A DNA stretch of 64,000 bases from Siphonodentalium dalli (GCA_032622095.1 CP136062.1:226130578-226194577); one strand, 5' to 3'. Positions 1 to 11,579 are shown, numbered from the stretch's first letter. Notes: generated by a model from the letters alone, not told the origin. A program made the numbers and translations.

Positions 1-490
1 ACTCCATTTAGTAAAGAAAGGATTTATATGTATGGTCAAATAGAAACACAGATTCATATTCCCCGATCAGTCTGAAAAGAGTTACCAATGCCATGTAACG
101 CCTGACCGCAATATGAAATGTGGGTGGAAAGGGGAGAAGAAATTGCACATGTCACCTGATGTAGGCTGGTCCAACGTAATACTGAATTATCGCATCCATC
201 GTGAGCTATTATGGTCCAATCAGAATTAGAAGTGCAATCATGCGATAGTGATCCATTAGAAATTGCTCACTTTATGCAAGTTCTGTGTTTTGTATGAAAG
301 TAATGGATTTATCAAGTCGACAGGGTTGTTTGAGAATGTTCAATCACACACTCGGACATCATGATGCCATGTCAAATTGAACATAATTTTCATCTGAAAA
401 ACTAGGCAGATAATCCGGCTATTCACTAACAGTGAAGGTTTGGTCAATTCGAAAAGAATGTGGGGGTAATTACGATTTTCAAGAAGAAAA
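1..490. other. Non-coding, nothing recognised
   Basis: No open frame of note, no inverted repeat and no repeat shared with the rest of the window was seen here. Confidence 0.5.
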
Positions 491-720
491 TTGATTTGAA
501 TGCCACGAGTGTGTTATTGGGTTTATAGATCCGTCCGTTTTACCCGATTTGACCTTGAATTGACCATTTTGAATGTCAAGGTCAGGTCGGGGTCAGAATT
601 TGACCCGTCCAAAACACTCCCGCACAAAAGTACCCCTAGGTATAAAATTTCGTTTAAATCCGTCGGGCAGTTTTCCCGGCCATTGCTAACAGACAAACAA
701 AGTCCCAAAATATATATTAC
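491..720 (+). repeat. Left flank of macrosatellite, LINE-tail-like
   Basis: Contains 'gaccttgaattgaccatttt' (from about 550) and 'gacccgtcc', which recur at about 4240-4290. It ends with 'cagacaaacaaagtcccaaa' and an AT run. This layout (text on a 'ccgtcgggcag' site, then CAGACA repeats, then an AT run) resembles 3' tails of RTE-like LINEs. The class is inferred; the repetition is seen. Confidence 0.45.
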
Positions 721-3700
721 TAGCAGGTTAGCCCGCCACCGGCGGCTTGTCCGAAACATGACATTTTTTTAATTTTTTTTTTAATTTTTAGCTCCACGCG
801 TTTCAATAAGAAAAATTTGTACCCGGTAGCTCCACCCGTTTCCGAGATCTGGTCTGCGCATGTGCGAAGCTGGCGTCGCACGTACTCGGCGACCCGATAA
901 AATTTGTACCCGGCGCAAGATACATTCACATAGCAAATTTCAGGTCGATAGCTCCACCCGTTTCCGAGATCTGCCTTTCTGCATAATATTTCGAGCGATA
1001 ACATTGCATTGAAATGTCAGACTCCCATCGTGAACCTCAACACGAAGTAAACACGTGTTTCGAGCGATAACATTGCATTGAAATGACTCCCATCGTGAAC
1101 CTCAAGACGACGTAAAACACGTGTTGCGTTCTAGGAAATGCACTCAATGCAGATGCTAATAACGTTGACTTCGTATATATATATATAATGACGTTATTAA
1201 CCCCGGCCGTGCCGTTTGAGCTGATTTTTATGACTGGGAGTGGAGTACGGGTGCTCTGAGCTTCTGGAAAACGCGTGGACGACATCGTACGTGGTATTTT
1301 ACCTTTAGATAGGAAGTTTGAGCTCAATCTGTCCAGCCGTTCCCGTCCTAATGTACTATTTCGAGCGATAACAATTGTCAGACTCCCATCGTGAACCTCA
1401 ACACGAAGTAAACACGTGTTTCGAGCGATAACATTGCATTGAAGTCAGACTCCCATCGTGGACCCCCAAGACGACGTAAACACGTGTTTGTTCCGGTATA
1501 ACTTTGGAGACTCTGACTTCATATATATATATAATGACGTTATTAACCCCGGCCGTGCCGTTTGAGCTGATTTCGATGACTGGGAGTGGATAAAGGGTGC
1601 TCAGAGCTTCTCGAAAACACGATTACGTCGGTGTCGGTGGTATTTTACACATACATACAAAATTTGATCTCAATCTGTACACGCGTTTTGGATTCTATGA
1701 AGTACACACACACATATATATATACGAAGTCTCAAAATATATAGTACTAGCAGGTTAGCCCGCCACTGGCGGCATTCGTCTCATGGCTTTGTTTCAGAAA
1801 CATGACATTTTTTTAATTTAACAAAATTTCAAGTCGATAGCTCCACCCGTTTCCGAGATCTGGTCTGCGCATGCGCGAAGCTTGCGTCGCATGGGCTCGG
1901 CGACCCGATAAAATTCGTACCCGGGGCAAGATACATTCACATACCAAATTTCAAGTCGATAGCTCCACCGGTTTCCGAGATCTCGTCTGCGCATGCGCGA
2001 AGCTGGCGTCGCACGGACTCGGCCACCCGATAAAATTTGTATCCGGGCAAGATACATTCACATAGCAAATTTCAGGTCGATAGCTCCACCCGTTTCCGAG
2101 ATCTGCCTTTCTGCATAATATTTCGAGCGATAACATTGCATTGAAATGTCAGACTCCCATCGTGAACCTCAACACGAAGTAAACACGTGTTTCGAGCGAT
2201 AACATTGCATTGAAATGACTCCCATCGTGAACCTCAAGACGACGTAAAACACGTGTTGCGTTCTAGGAAATGCACTCAATGCAGATGCTAATAACGTTGA
2301 CTTCGTATATATATATATAATGACGTTATTAACCCCGGCCGTGCCGTTTGAGCTGATTTTTATGACTGGGAGTGGAGTACGGGTGCTCGGAGCTTCTGGA
2401 AAACGCGTGGACGACATCGTACGTGGTATTTTACCTTTAGATAGGAAGTTTGAGCTCAATCTGTCCAGCCGTTCCCGTCCTAATGTACTATTTCGAGCGA
2501 TAACAATTGTCAGACTCCCATCGTGAACCTCAACACGAAGTAAACACGTGTTTCGAGCGATAACATTGCATTGAAGTCAGACTCCCATCGTGGACCCCCA
2601 AGACGACGTAAACACGTGTTTGTTCCGGTATAACTTTGGAGACTCTGACTTCATATATATATATAATGACGTTATTAACCCCGGCCGTGCCGTTTGAGCT
2701 GATTTCGATGACTGGGAGTGGATAAAGGGTGCTCAGAGCTTCTCGAAAACACGATTACGGCGGTGTCGGTGGGATTTTACACTTACATATGAAATTTGAT
2801 CTCAATCTGTACACGCGTTTTGGATTCTATGAAGTACACACACACACATATACACACATATATACGAAGTCTCAAAATATATAGTATAGACTAGCAGGTT
2901 AGCCCGCCACTGGCGGCATTCGTCTCATGGCTTTGTTTCAGAAACATGACATTTTTTTAATTTAACAAAATTTCAAGTCGATAGCTCCACCCGTTTCCGA
3001 GATCTGGTCTGCGCATGCGCGAAGCTTGCGTCGCATGGGCTCGGCGACCCGATAAAATTCGTACCCGGGGCAAGATACATTCACATACCAAATTTCAAGT
3101 CGATAGCTCCACCGGTTTCCGAGATCTCGTCTGCGCATGCGCGAAGCTGGCGTCGCACGGACTCGGCCACCCGATAAAATTTGTATCCGGGCAAGATACA
3201 TTCACATAGCAAATTTCAGGTCGATAGCTCCACCCGTTTCCGAGATCTGCCTTTCTGCATAATATTTCGAGCGATAACATTGCATTGAAATGTCAGACTC
3301 CCATCGTGAACCTCAACACGAAGTAAACACGTGTTTCGAGCGATAACATTGCATTGAAATGACTCCCATCGTGAACCTCAAGACGACGTAAAACACGTGT
3401 TGCGTTCTAGGAAATGCACTCAATGCAGATGCTAATAACGTTGACTTCGTATATATATATATAATGACGTTATTAACCCCGGCCGTGCCGTTTGAGCTGA
3501 TTTTTATGACTGGGAGTGGAGTACGGGTGCTCGGAGCTTCTGGAAAACGCGTGGACGACATCGTACGTGGTATTTTACCTTTAGATAGGAAGTTTGAGCT
3601 CAATCTGTCCAGCCGTTCCCGTCCTAATGTACTATTTCGAGCGATAACAATTGTCAGACTCCCATCGTGAACCTCAACACGAAGTAAACACGTGTTTCGA

Positions 3701-4035
3701 GCGATAACATTGCATTGAAGTCAGACTCCCATCGTGGACCCCCAAGACGACGTAAACACGTGTTTGTTCCGGTATAACTTTGGAGACTCTGACTTCATAT
3801 ATATATATAATGACGTTATTAACCCCGGCCGTGCCGTTTGAGCTGATTTCGATGACTGGGAGTGGATAAAGGGTGCTCAGAGCTTCTCGAAAACACGATT
3901 ACGGCGGTGTCGGTGGGATTTTACACTTACATACGAAATTTGATCTCAATCTGTACACGCGTTTTGGATTCTATGAAGTACACACACACACATATACACA
4001 CATATATACGAAGTCTCAAAATATATAGTATAGAC
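721..4035 (+). repeat. Macrosatellite, ~1,144-bp unit, three copies
   Basis: Units run 721-1746, 1747-2890 and 2891-4035, each opening with 'ctagcaggttagcccgccac'. Units 2 and 3 are almost identical and encode the same chance frames 1,144 bp apart; unit 1 is shorter. Each unit holds two or three copies of a 'gtttccgagatctggtctgc' block, four copies of a 'tcgagcgataacattgcatt' block, and two AT-rich runs before 'aatgacgttattaaccccgg'. The small frames on both strands are by-products of repetition. Near-identity of neighbouring units points to recent amplification or homogenisation. Confidence 0.85.
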
Positions 4036-4860
4036 TAGCAGGTTAGCCGCCACTGGCGGCAATCGTCAGAAACATGACAATTTTTAATTTTTTTAATTAA
4101 TTTTTTGAATTTAATTTTTTGTTTTCAATGAGTTAATTGTGCCCTTTTAATTTACTGGCTTTTTTAATTAATTTTTTGTTTTTCAGTGAGTTAATTGTGC
4201 CTTTTGAATTTTTTTTTTTTTTTTTCAATTTTATCCGATTTGACCTTGAATTGAACATTTTCAAGGTCAAGGTCAGAATTTAACCCGTCCATGACACTTC
4301 CCATGGGTAGCAAGTTTTTTGTGACTGGGAGTGGAGAACGGGTGCTCGGAGCTTCTCCAAAACACCGCGACGACCTTTCCCGTGGGTTTTTACCCTTAGA
4401 TGGGAAGTTTGGTCTCGATCGGTGCAGCCGTTTTCGATTCTATAAAGTATATACACACGTAGTTCTCAAAATATATAGGAGACTAGCCGATGAGTCCGCC
4501 GTTGTCCAGGCTATTAAAAAACCAAATTTCAAGTCGATAGCTCCACCCGTTTCCGAGAACTGGTCTGCGCATGCGCGAAGCTGGCGTCGCACGGGCTCGG
4601 CGACCCGATAAAATTCGTATCCGGGGCAAGATACATTCACATAGCAAATTTCAAGTCGATAGCTCCACCCGTTTCCGAGATCTCGTCTGCGCATGCGCTG
4701 CACGGGCGTCGCACGGGCTCGCCAATACGACAAGGACGACCGCCTGGTCATACTACACACACGTACCAAGTTTCGTCCCGATCGGTCGAGAATCGTAGAT
4801 TTGTATAAATGACATACAGACAGACAGACAGACAAACAGAGGTCTTCAAAATATATATGA
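4036..4860 (+). repeat. Diverged terminal copy of the macrosatellite, with CAGA tail
   Basis: Opens with the same 'ctagcaggttag' start, then a T-rich stretch with an internal duplication (4100-4215). It contains two 'gtttccgaga' blocks at about 4550 and 4670 and ends in a (CAGA)n run at 4814-4838 followed by AT-rich DNA. The sequence 'tttcgtcccgatcggtcgag' just before the tail is typical of RTE-like LINE/SINE 3' ends as known from other animals. That class is inferred. Confidence 0.5.
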
Positions 4861-5507
4861 GATATGGCTGAACGACGACATTAACACAGATTAAAGTTTT
4901 TTCTTCAGATTTCCAATAAATTGACCAATGCGAAAACAAATTTTTCAATGATAGTGGTTGGTTTTTATATAAATCACTTTTAAAGGAGTAGGTCGGAATA
5001 TAAAGGGACATGTCTCATTCCAGCTTCCAAATTTTGTCAACGTAATTTAAAAGGAGGTATAAGATAAGTTGATAAACACACAAAATATTGATATACCGCG
5101 CGGCTGCAAATATTCGCCTTGGTCACAGCCACTTTCCAATTTTTTTAATAGAAGTGAAACAAAAGCTATTTATTTCTACCATATCAGGAATAGACTAACA
5201 AGGAACGCTCTTTTCTGTTCCATGCCATGCACAATGGCTGTTGTTTGTTCCTCAATGTATATATGCTACCACGACCCTAAATGAACATTAGACGACCACG
5301 ATCCAATCATAAGTGGAAAGTTTTCCCTTGTGGGTAGTAACCAGTAGTTAGTCTACGCATGCTCAAGACAATGAATATAGAACACTCTTTGAATTCAGCT
5401 GCGAAATCGTGGTCTATCCTTGGTTACCTCCACTTGTGATGGAATCGCAGTCATGTGTACGTAAAAACCATAGCTGGAAAGATTGTACAGTAGTCAATCA
5501 AATGGTT
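4861..5507. other. Non-coding, nothing recognised
   Basis: No repeat shared elsewhere in the window and no convincing coding frame. Confidence 0.4.
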
Positions 5508-5821
5508 AAAGTGATGTGAAACACTCCGGTAGGGTGATCAAATAGGAATGTAGAATATTCTTGTTCAAAGTAGTTATTTTTACAAATTTTATATACAAAT
5601 TGACAACACACACCGTCATTCTTATATATTAATTAAATGCAGCGACTGTCGATGGCAAAATGTGTTTCGTTAATTTATCGCCGATAGATGCGTCCCGATT
5701 CAAGTAGTAAATATTTACAATTCAGCGTATTTCAGACGATGTTTTCTGCGGAGTGGTGTGGTCGAATTGCTTGAGATTTTTGGCGAAGTTGGTAGAATGC
5801 TAGATTCCTCCAGCTGGCATA
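5508..5821 (+). repeat. Dispersed repeat Q, copy 1
   Basis: About 315 bp that matches the reverse complement of 56683-57003 over nearly its whole length. Shared stretches include 'gtgatgtgaaacactc', 'caaagtagttatttttacaa' and 'ttaattaaatgcag'. By eye roughly three quarters of bases agree, with small indels. No terminal repeats or open frame explain it. It could be an old unclassified element or a duplicated non-coding segment. Confidence 0.7.
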
Positions 5822-6169
5822 TAGCGCCTGAACACTAACTTATCAGTTTCACGCACCCGAACAAGTACATAATATGTCTTTAACCATGTCTCATGAACAA
5901 CCCACGATATCCTCATGTGCGATGACATCGCAATTGTGTGAACAGGGCCAGATTCCTCCACTTACGACATATATCGTGGTTGTCTGAACATTCACTTACG
6001 ATTGAATCATGGTTGTCAGAACGTTCACAAGAGGTAACAATTAATAAGCATATTTAGTTTTACCTGAATTTATGGAAACGGCAAATTCAATTAATACTCA
6101 CCTGAAAAGAGACAAAGTAAAACAATGGTCAGACGGAGGTAACAGAAATTACTGTTGAAAATCATATCA
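5822..6169. other. Non-coding, nothing recognised
   Basis: Two or three phrases around 'cacttacga' recur at 5950-6000, but no clear unit or frame is visible. Confidence 0.35.
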
Positions 6170-6173
6170 TTAA

Positions 6174-6393
6174 TCCTTACATGACTGGAGTTTCCTGAAA
6201 TTTTTCGAAAACCCTGTGCCAATGCATTCTCTTATAAATGTGAAGCTCCCTAGAGAATACATTGGTCAAACAATATTTATCTTAACCTTGTAAGCCAGTG
6301 CATTCACGTATATAGGGAGACTTGCATATATAAGAGAATACACTGGCACAGGATCTTTTATGACGCACCATCGCAGCTCCCATCATGAAAGTG
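6174..6393 (+). mobile_element. TTAA-flanked MITE, family D (copy D1)
   Basis: Flanked by TTAA at 6170-6173 and 6394-6397. The left end 'tccttacatgactggag' and right end 'agctcccatcatgaaagt' are poor inverted repeats. Inside are two hairpins carrying the 'ccaatgcattctctta' cassette, separated by 'caatatttatcttaacct'. TTAA target duplication is the signature of the piggyBac superfamily. No transposase is present. Confidence 0.75.
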
Positions 6394-6469
6394 TTAAATA
6401 AATTGTCTCGAGGCAAAATTGGTCCAGTGCAAATATTCTTTATTTGATGAGTTGTGAAATTAACCTATT

Positions 6470-6912
6470 CAAGCCTGCAAATAGCGTGTCTGTCATTTGC
6501 AGAATGAGGTCCCCAGAGGGTGAATTTAGTGACGCTACCCCGCATAGTGGGCTAGCATCACCAAATTAACCCTCTTGGGACCTCATTCTGCTTAGGCCCT
6601 CAACTGCTATGGCAGACCTAGGATCAAATTGAAGTTTCCCAGTTGAAGTTGATGTTCACCCATTGGGCGCCTCGATTATGGATTTTATCTTCTGCAAATT
6701 AGGGGATATAGAAACTTCCCAGATGGGAAAACGTAACTAAAAACAATGTTAATTTGATACCATAGATACTTCCCAGAAGATGAGGCCTAAGCAGAATGAG
6801 GTCCACAGAGAGTGAATTTAGTGATGCTAGCCCGCTATGCGGGATAGGTTCACTAAATTCACCCTCTGGGGACCTCATTCTACAAATGACAGACACACTA
6901 TTTGCAGACTTG
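6470..6912 (+). mobile_element. hAT-like foldback MITE, family B (copy B1)
   Basis: 443 bp with ends CAAGCCTGCAAATAG / CTATTTGCAGACTTG. Flanks aacctatt and aacctacg match at 6 of 8 bases, as an aged 8-bp target duplication. Each end forms its own hairpin ('gcagaatgaggtcc' to 'ggacctcattctgc'), joined by a ~180-bp core. No coding capacity. 8-bp duplications are the hallmark of hAT elements. Confidence 0.8.
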
Positions 6913-6944
6913 AACCTACGTCAATATATTCAATGAAAAACAAT

Positions 6945-7035
6945 TAACAGGAGAGCATCTGAGAACGCAGTAACATGAGTTGCAGAATGGTTTAACACAA
7001 TCTCTGTGTGGAGAGAGTGAGTGGCAGTGATCATG
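6945..7035 (+). repeat. Single-copy relative of the 68-bp minisatellite unit
   Basis: 'gtaacatgagttgcagaatg' then 'gtttaacacaatctc' and 'gagtggcagtgatca' follow the order of the array at 9804-11144 and of its right flank at 11560-11579. It looks like the unamplified form of the same sequence next to a B element. Confidence 0.6.
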
Positions 7036-7096
7036 TATGGCATTCCCCTCTATATGCTGTGACAAATTCTTCAAGAAGATGAAATTATTCCAAAAC

Positions 7097-7667
7097 GCCC
7101 AGAAGAATCATGAATTTAATTTCATCAACTGGGACCAAAGTTGTGGCTCTATCTTGCCAGAGAATAAGATGTCTGTCATTTAAGAATGAGTTCACCAGAG
7201 GGTGAATTTAGTGACGCTATCCTGCATAGTGGGCTAGCATAACTAAATTCACCCCTGGGGACCTCATTCTGCTTAGGCCTCATTTTCTCTGGAAAGTTTC
7301 TTTATTATCAAATTTCGATAGAAATTTGTCACATAAATTCTATATCTTTTTCAGTTTAGTTTTTCTATATACCCAAATTGCATGGCAGACGAAACATCGT
7401 GTAATTGAAGTTCCAGATGGGTGCACATCACAATATTCACCATTTGGGAACTTAAATCTGAGTCTAGGTCTCCCATAGCAGATGAGGCCATGCAGTATGA
7501 GGTCCCAAGAGGATGAAATTGGTGAAGCTAGCCCGCCATGCAGCATAGCAACACTAAATTCACCCTCTGGTGAACTCATTCGGCAGATGGCAGACATCTT
7601 ATTCTCTGGCAAGATAGAGCCACAACTTTGGTCCCAGTTGATGAAATTAATCATTCAGGCTTGGGTT
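7097..7667 (+). mobile_element. Family B foldback, long-arm subtype (B2)
   Basis: The arms extend beyond the usual B ends. 'catcaactgggaccaaagtt' at about 7125 pairs with 'aactttggtcccagttgatg' at about 7623, and 'cttgccagagaataagatg' pairs with its complement near 7600. Inner B hairpins flank a core. The left end has lost the standard CAAGCCTG start, and target duplications are not clear. Confidence 0.7.
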
Positions 7668-7683
7668 CTATCAATATAATAAC

Positions 7684-8009
7684 CCTTTCAACACTAAATA
7701 CTCATCGATGAGACCTGAGATTTAAGCCTGATGCTATTCTAACTTTCTCTTACAGTTATGCCCTGTGCCAATGCATTCTCTTATATACGCGAGTCGACCA
7801 TAGGTCGCCTCGCATATATAAGAGAATGCATTGGCCTAAAAAAAATCTTTTTTTAACACTTTTTACCATTTTTTCTTACATTCTTTAACAATTTTATAAT
7901 TTTTAATGTGTTAAGCCAATGCATTCTCTTATATATGCGAGGCGACCTATGGTCGACTCGCATATATAAGAGAATGCATTGGCACAGGGCCCTTCTGTTG
8001 GGTAAAGGG
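7684..8009 (+). mobile_element. Fused fragment: start of M joined to truncated A (A1)
   Basis: 7684-7751 repeats the start of element M (see 8014). From about 7752 the sequence switches to family A at 'cagttatgccctgtgccaat', so A lacks its first ~130 bp. The right end GGGTAAAGGG is intact and followed by TTAA at 8010-8013. Both A hairpins are present. The junction suggests recombination between neighbouring repeats. Confidence 0.7.
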
Positions 8010-8013
8010 TTAA

Positions 8014-8782
8014 CCCTTTCAACACTAAATACTCATCGATGAGACCTGAGATTTAAGCCTGATGCTATTCTAACTTTCTCTTAGCTTTTAGTTGGAAGCT
8101 GGGACATCAGCCTTCAAGTTCTTGGTTTGCAATAAAGTCTAAGGTTATATGAGCTTGTCGAAGGTTGAAAGGATATTCATTTTATGTTTTGAGTTCCAGG
8201 ATTATACCAGCTTATCACAGGTTCTATCATAGGAGTTCTTCTAAAATACCTGGTTTAACCCTTTACCCAACAGAACGGCCCTGTGCCAATGCATTCTCTT
8301 ATATATGCGAGTCGACCATAGGTCGCCTCGCATATATAAGAGAATGCATTGGCTTAACATATTAAAAATTATAAAATTGTTAAAGAGTGTAAGAAAAAAT
8401 GGTAAAGAGTGTTAAAAAAAGATTTTTTTTAGGCCATATGCAATGCATTCTCTTATATATGCGAGGCAACCTATGGTCGACTCGCATATATAAGAGAATG
8501 CATTGCCACAGGGCATAACTGTAACTATCACAATGTGGTCAAGGAGCCGGTTCCAATGATATCCATATTTGTATGGTTCTATTGAGACAGACCGAAGATA
8601 TTTTAGGCTGTTGAAGCTTTATTTGGCCGGTTTTGGCCGGTTTGTTGGGTAAAGGGTTAAATAAACCTGGAAAATTTGTTCTCTCTGTTGAATGTTGAAA
8701 CCAGAGATTAGACTAATATACACTAGGATATCCTAAGATGTCTAAGGTTTAGTTAAAAAAGATGCACTTCATTCTGTAAGGG
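8014..8782 (+). mobile_element. TTAA-flanked element M with A2 inside
   Basis: Begins CCCTTTCAACAC after TTAA (8010-8013) and ends CTGTAAGGG before TTAA (8783-8786). Without the inserted A2, the internal sequence ('gttttgagttccagga', 'ataaacctgg') matches 48300-48610. No coding frame. Confidence 0.55.
8259..8656 (-). mobile_element. piggyBac-like MITE, family A (A2)
   Basis: Full-length, reversed copy between TTAA at 8255-8258 and 8657-8660. Terminal repeats CCCTTTACCCAACA / TTGTTGGGTAAAGGG. Two long hairpins of the 'ccaatgcattctcttatata' cassette are separated by an AT-rich spacer. It sits inside M, where the related copy near 48490 is uninterrupted. Confidence 0.85.
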
Positions 8783-8823
8783 TTAAGTCAAGTGCAAAGA
8801 TTCTTCATTTGTGGAGTTGTTAA

Positions 8824-9194
8824 CCCTTTACCCAACAAACCGGCCAAATAAAGCTTCAACAGCCTAAAATATCTTCGGTTTGTCTCAATAGAACCATACA
8901 AATATGGATATCATTGGAACCGGCTCCTTGACCACATTGTGATAGTTACAGTTATGCCCTGTGCCAATGCATTCTCTTATATATGCGAGTCGACCATAGG
9001 TCGCCTCGCATATATAAGAGAATGCATTGGCCTAAAACAAATCTTTTTTTACCATTTTTCTTACATTCTTTAACAATTTTATAATTTTTAATGTGTTAAG
9101 CCAATGCATTCTCTTATATATGCGAGGCGACCTATGGTCGACTCGCATATATAAGAGAATGCATTGGCACAGGGCCCTTCTGTTGGGTAAAGGG
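8824..9194 (+). mobile_element. piggyBac-like MITE, family A (A3)
   Basis: TTAA at 8820-8823 and 9195-9198. Forward copy with a short deletion in the T-rich spacer. Closely similar to A2 in inverted orientation only ~165 bp away, so the pair forms a large inverted repeat. Confidence 0.85.
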
Positions 9195-9198
9195 TTAA

Positions 9199-9803
9199 AG
9201 GGGTAATGTATGCGATTTTCAATAAATTCTCAGTGATAACAACGATCTAATATCATAACATATAGAAAACAAAGTAATTTGAGTCGAAGATGTATTCTGT
9301 AAACATTCAGGTTAATAGGTCATCTTAAAATCAAAGTTTATAATTTGATATAAATTTAATTTATGGCTGAAGCCATAAATTAAATTACGAATTTCCGTGT
9401 ACAAGACGTAATCAAAATAATTCATGGATAGTGGATTGGGCGAGTGGCACACATGATCATGTAAAATATTACATTGATACGGGCGTAAACTCAAGCCGCT
9501 CACTGACTAGTGACTATACAATGGCTCAAATGAGTATATGGGACTAGTAGGCATATAATATAACATTTATTTGATAGATTTGCTTGAAAATTGTCCACAA
9601 ATTACTTGACAACGACAATTGGTATTTTCACATTCCGGCTAATCTGCAACATTACTTCGTACTCAACAGACTTTCAAATAATGGAAATCTGGTTACCGGT
9701 ACCTTATTCTACGACTCAGAGACTATAGAAACAAACAACAACATTTGAGTACAGTATCACAGTATGAATTGTCTGCACTAGGTCAATTTATTTAAGGAGA
9801 AAC
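9199..9803. other. Non-coding; small perfect hairpin at 9353-9386
   Basis: 'aatttaatttatggct', a two-base loop, then its exact complement. Nothing else recognised. Confidence 0.45.
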
Positions 9804-11148
9804 ACTTAACTAGAGAGAATCTGAGGTCCGGTAATGTGAGATGCAGACTGATTTAACATGATCTCGCGGGGTGTTAACTAGAGAGAATCTGAGGTCCCGT
9901 AATGTGAGATGCAGACTGATTTAACACGATCTCGTGGGGTGTTAACTAGAGAGAATCTGAGGTCCCGTAATGTGAGATCCAGACTGATTTAACATGATCT
10001 TGTGTGGTGTTAACTAGAGAGAATCTGAGGTCCTGTAATGTGAGATGCAGACTGATTTAACACGATCTCGTGGGGTGTTAACTAGAGAGAATCTGAGGTC
10101 CCGTAATGTGAGATGCAGACTGATTTAACACGATCTCGTGGGGTGTTAACTAGAGTGAATCTGAGGTCGGGTAATGTGAGATGCAGACTGATTTAACACG
10201 ATCTCGTGGGGTGTTAACTAGAGAGAATCTGAGGTCCCGTAATGTGAGATGCAGACTGATTTAACACGATCTCGTGGGGTGTTAACTAGAGAGAATCTGA
10301 GGTCCCGTAATGTGAGATGCAGACTGATTTAACACGATCTCGTGGGGTGTTAACTAGAGAGAATCTGAGGTAGGGTAATGTGAGATGCAGACTGATTTAA
10401 CACGATCTCGTGGGGTGTTAACTAGAGTGAATCTGAGGTCCCGTAATGTGAGATGCAGACTGATTTAACACGATCTCGTGGGGTGTTAACTAGAGAGAAT
10501 CTGAGGTCCCGTAATGTGAGATGCAGACTGATTTAACACGATCTCGTGGGGTGTTAACTAGAGAGAATCTGAGGTCCTGTAATGTGAGATGCAGACTGAT
10601 TTAACACGATCTCGTGGGGTGTTAACTAGAGAGAATCTGAGGTCGGGTAATGTGAGATGCAGACTGATTTAACACGATCTCGTGGGGTGTTAACTAGAGA
10701 GAATCTGAGGTCCCGTAATGTGAGATGCAGACTGATTTAACACGATCTCGTGGGGTGTTAACTAGAGAGAATCTGAGGTCGGGTAATGTGAGATGCAGAC
10801 TGATTTAACACGATCTCGTGGGGTGTTAACTAGAGAGAATCTGAGGTCCAGTAATGTGAGATGCAGACTGATTTAACACGATCTCGTGGGGTGTTAACTA
10901 GAGAGAATCTGAGGTCCAGTAATGTGAGATGCAGACTGATTTAACACGATCTCGTGGGGTGTTAACTAGAGAGAATCTGAGGTCCGGTAATGTGAGATGC
11001 AGACTGATTTAACACGATCTCGTGGGGTGTTAACTAGAGAGAATCTGAGGTCCCGTAATGTGAGATGCAGACTGATTTAACATGATCTCGTGGGGTGTTA
11101 ACTAGAGAGAATCTGAGGTCCCGTAATGTGAGATGCAGACTGATTTAA
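9804..11148 (+). repeat. Minisatellite, 68-bp unit, about 20 copies
   Basis: Unit runs 'gttaactagagagaatctga' through 'gatttaacacgatctcgtgg'. Copies are nearly identical apart from a 3-4 base window after 'gaggt' that reads tccg, tccc, tcct, tcgg, aggg or tcca. The array is cut at its last unit by element A4, and the end of that unit resumes at 11541. Confidence 0.95.
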
Positions 11149-11540
11149 CCCTTTACCCAACAAACCGGCCAAAACCGGCCAAATAAAGCTTCAACAGCCT
11201 AAAATATCTTTGGTCTGTCTCAATAAAACCATACAAATATGGATATCATTGGAACCGGCTCCTTGACCACATTGTGATAGTTACAGTTATGCCATGTGCC
11301 AATGCATTCTCTTATATATGCGAGTCGACCATAGGTCGCCTCGCATATATAAGAGAATGCATTGGCCTAAAAAAAATCTTTTTTTAACACTTTTTACCAT
11401 TTTTTCTTACATTCTTAAACAATTTTATAATTTTTAATGTGTTAAGCCAATGCATTCTCTTATATATGCGAGGCGACCTATGGTCGACTAGCATATATAA
11501 GAGAATGCATTGGCACAGGGCCCTTCTGTTGGGTAAAGGG
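11149..11540 (+). mobile_element. piggyBac-like MITE, family A (A4), inserted in the minisatellite
   Basis: 392 bp between TTAA at 11145-11148 and 11541-11544. The host unit reads 'gatTTAAcacgatctcg' in uninterrupted copies, so the empty site is known and the target duplication is exactly TTAA. Ends CCCTTTACCCAACAAACC and CTTCTGTTGGGTAAAGGG. No reading frame for a transposase. Confidence 0.92.
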
Positions 11541-11579
11541 TTAACACGATCTCGTGGGGTGAGAGGGAGCGACAGTAAT

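Noticed and set aside
1357-1375. 'gagcgataacaatt' resembling a bacterial lac operator
   Set aside because: One base short of the operator core, repeated with 'acattgcatt' variants, and the window is animal DNA. Coincidence, not vector.
1037-3670. Repeated 61-96-residue frames on both strands in the macrosatellite
   Set aside because: They are identical because the DNA units are identical. No start context, composition or family suggests translation.
9804-11144. CRISPR-like array (repeats with variable positions)
   Set aside because: Units are continuous 68-bp tandem copies with only a 3-4-base variable window and no spacers; eukaryotic minisatellite.
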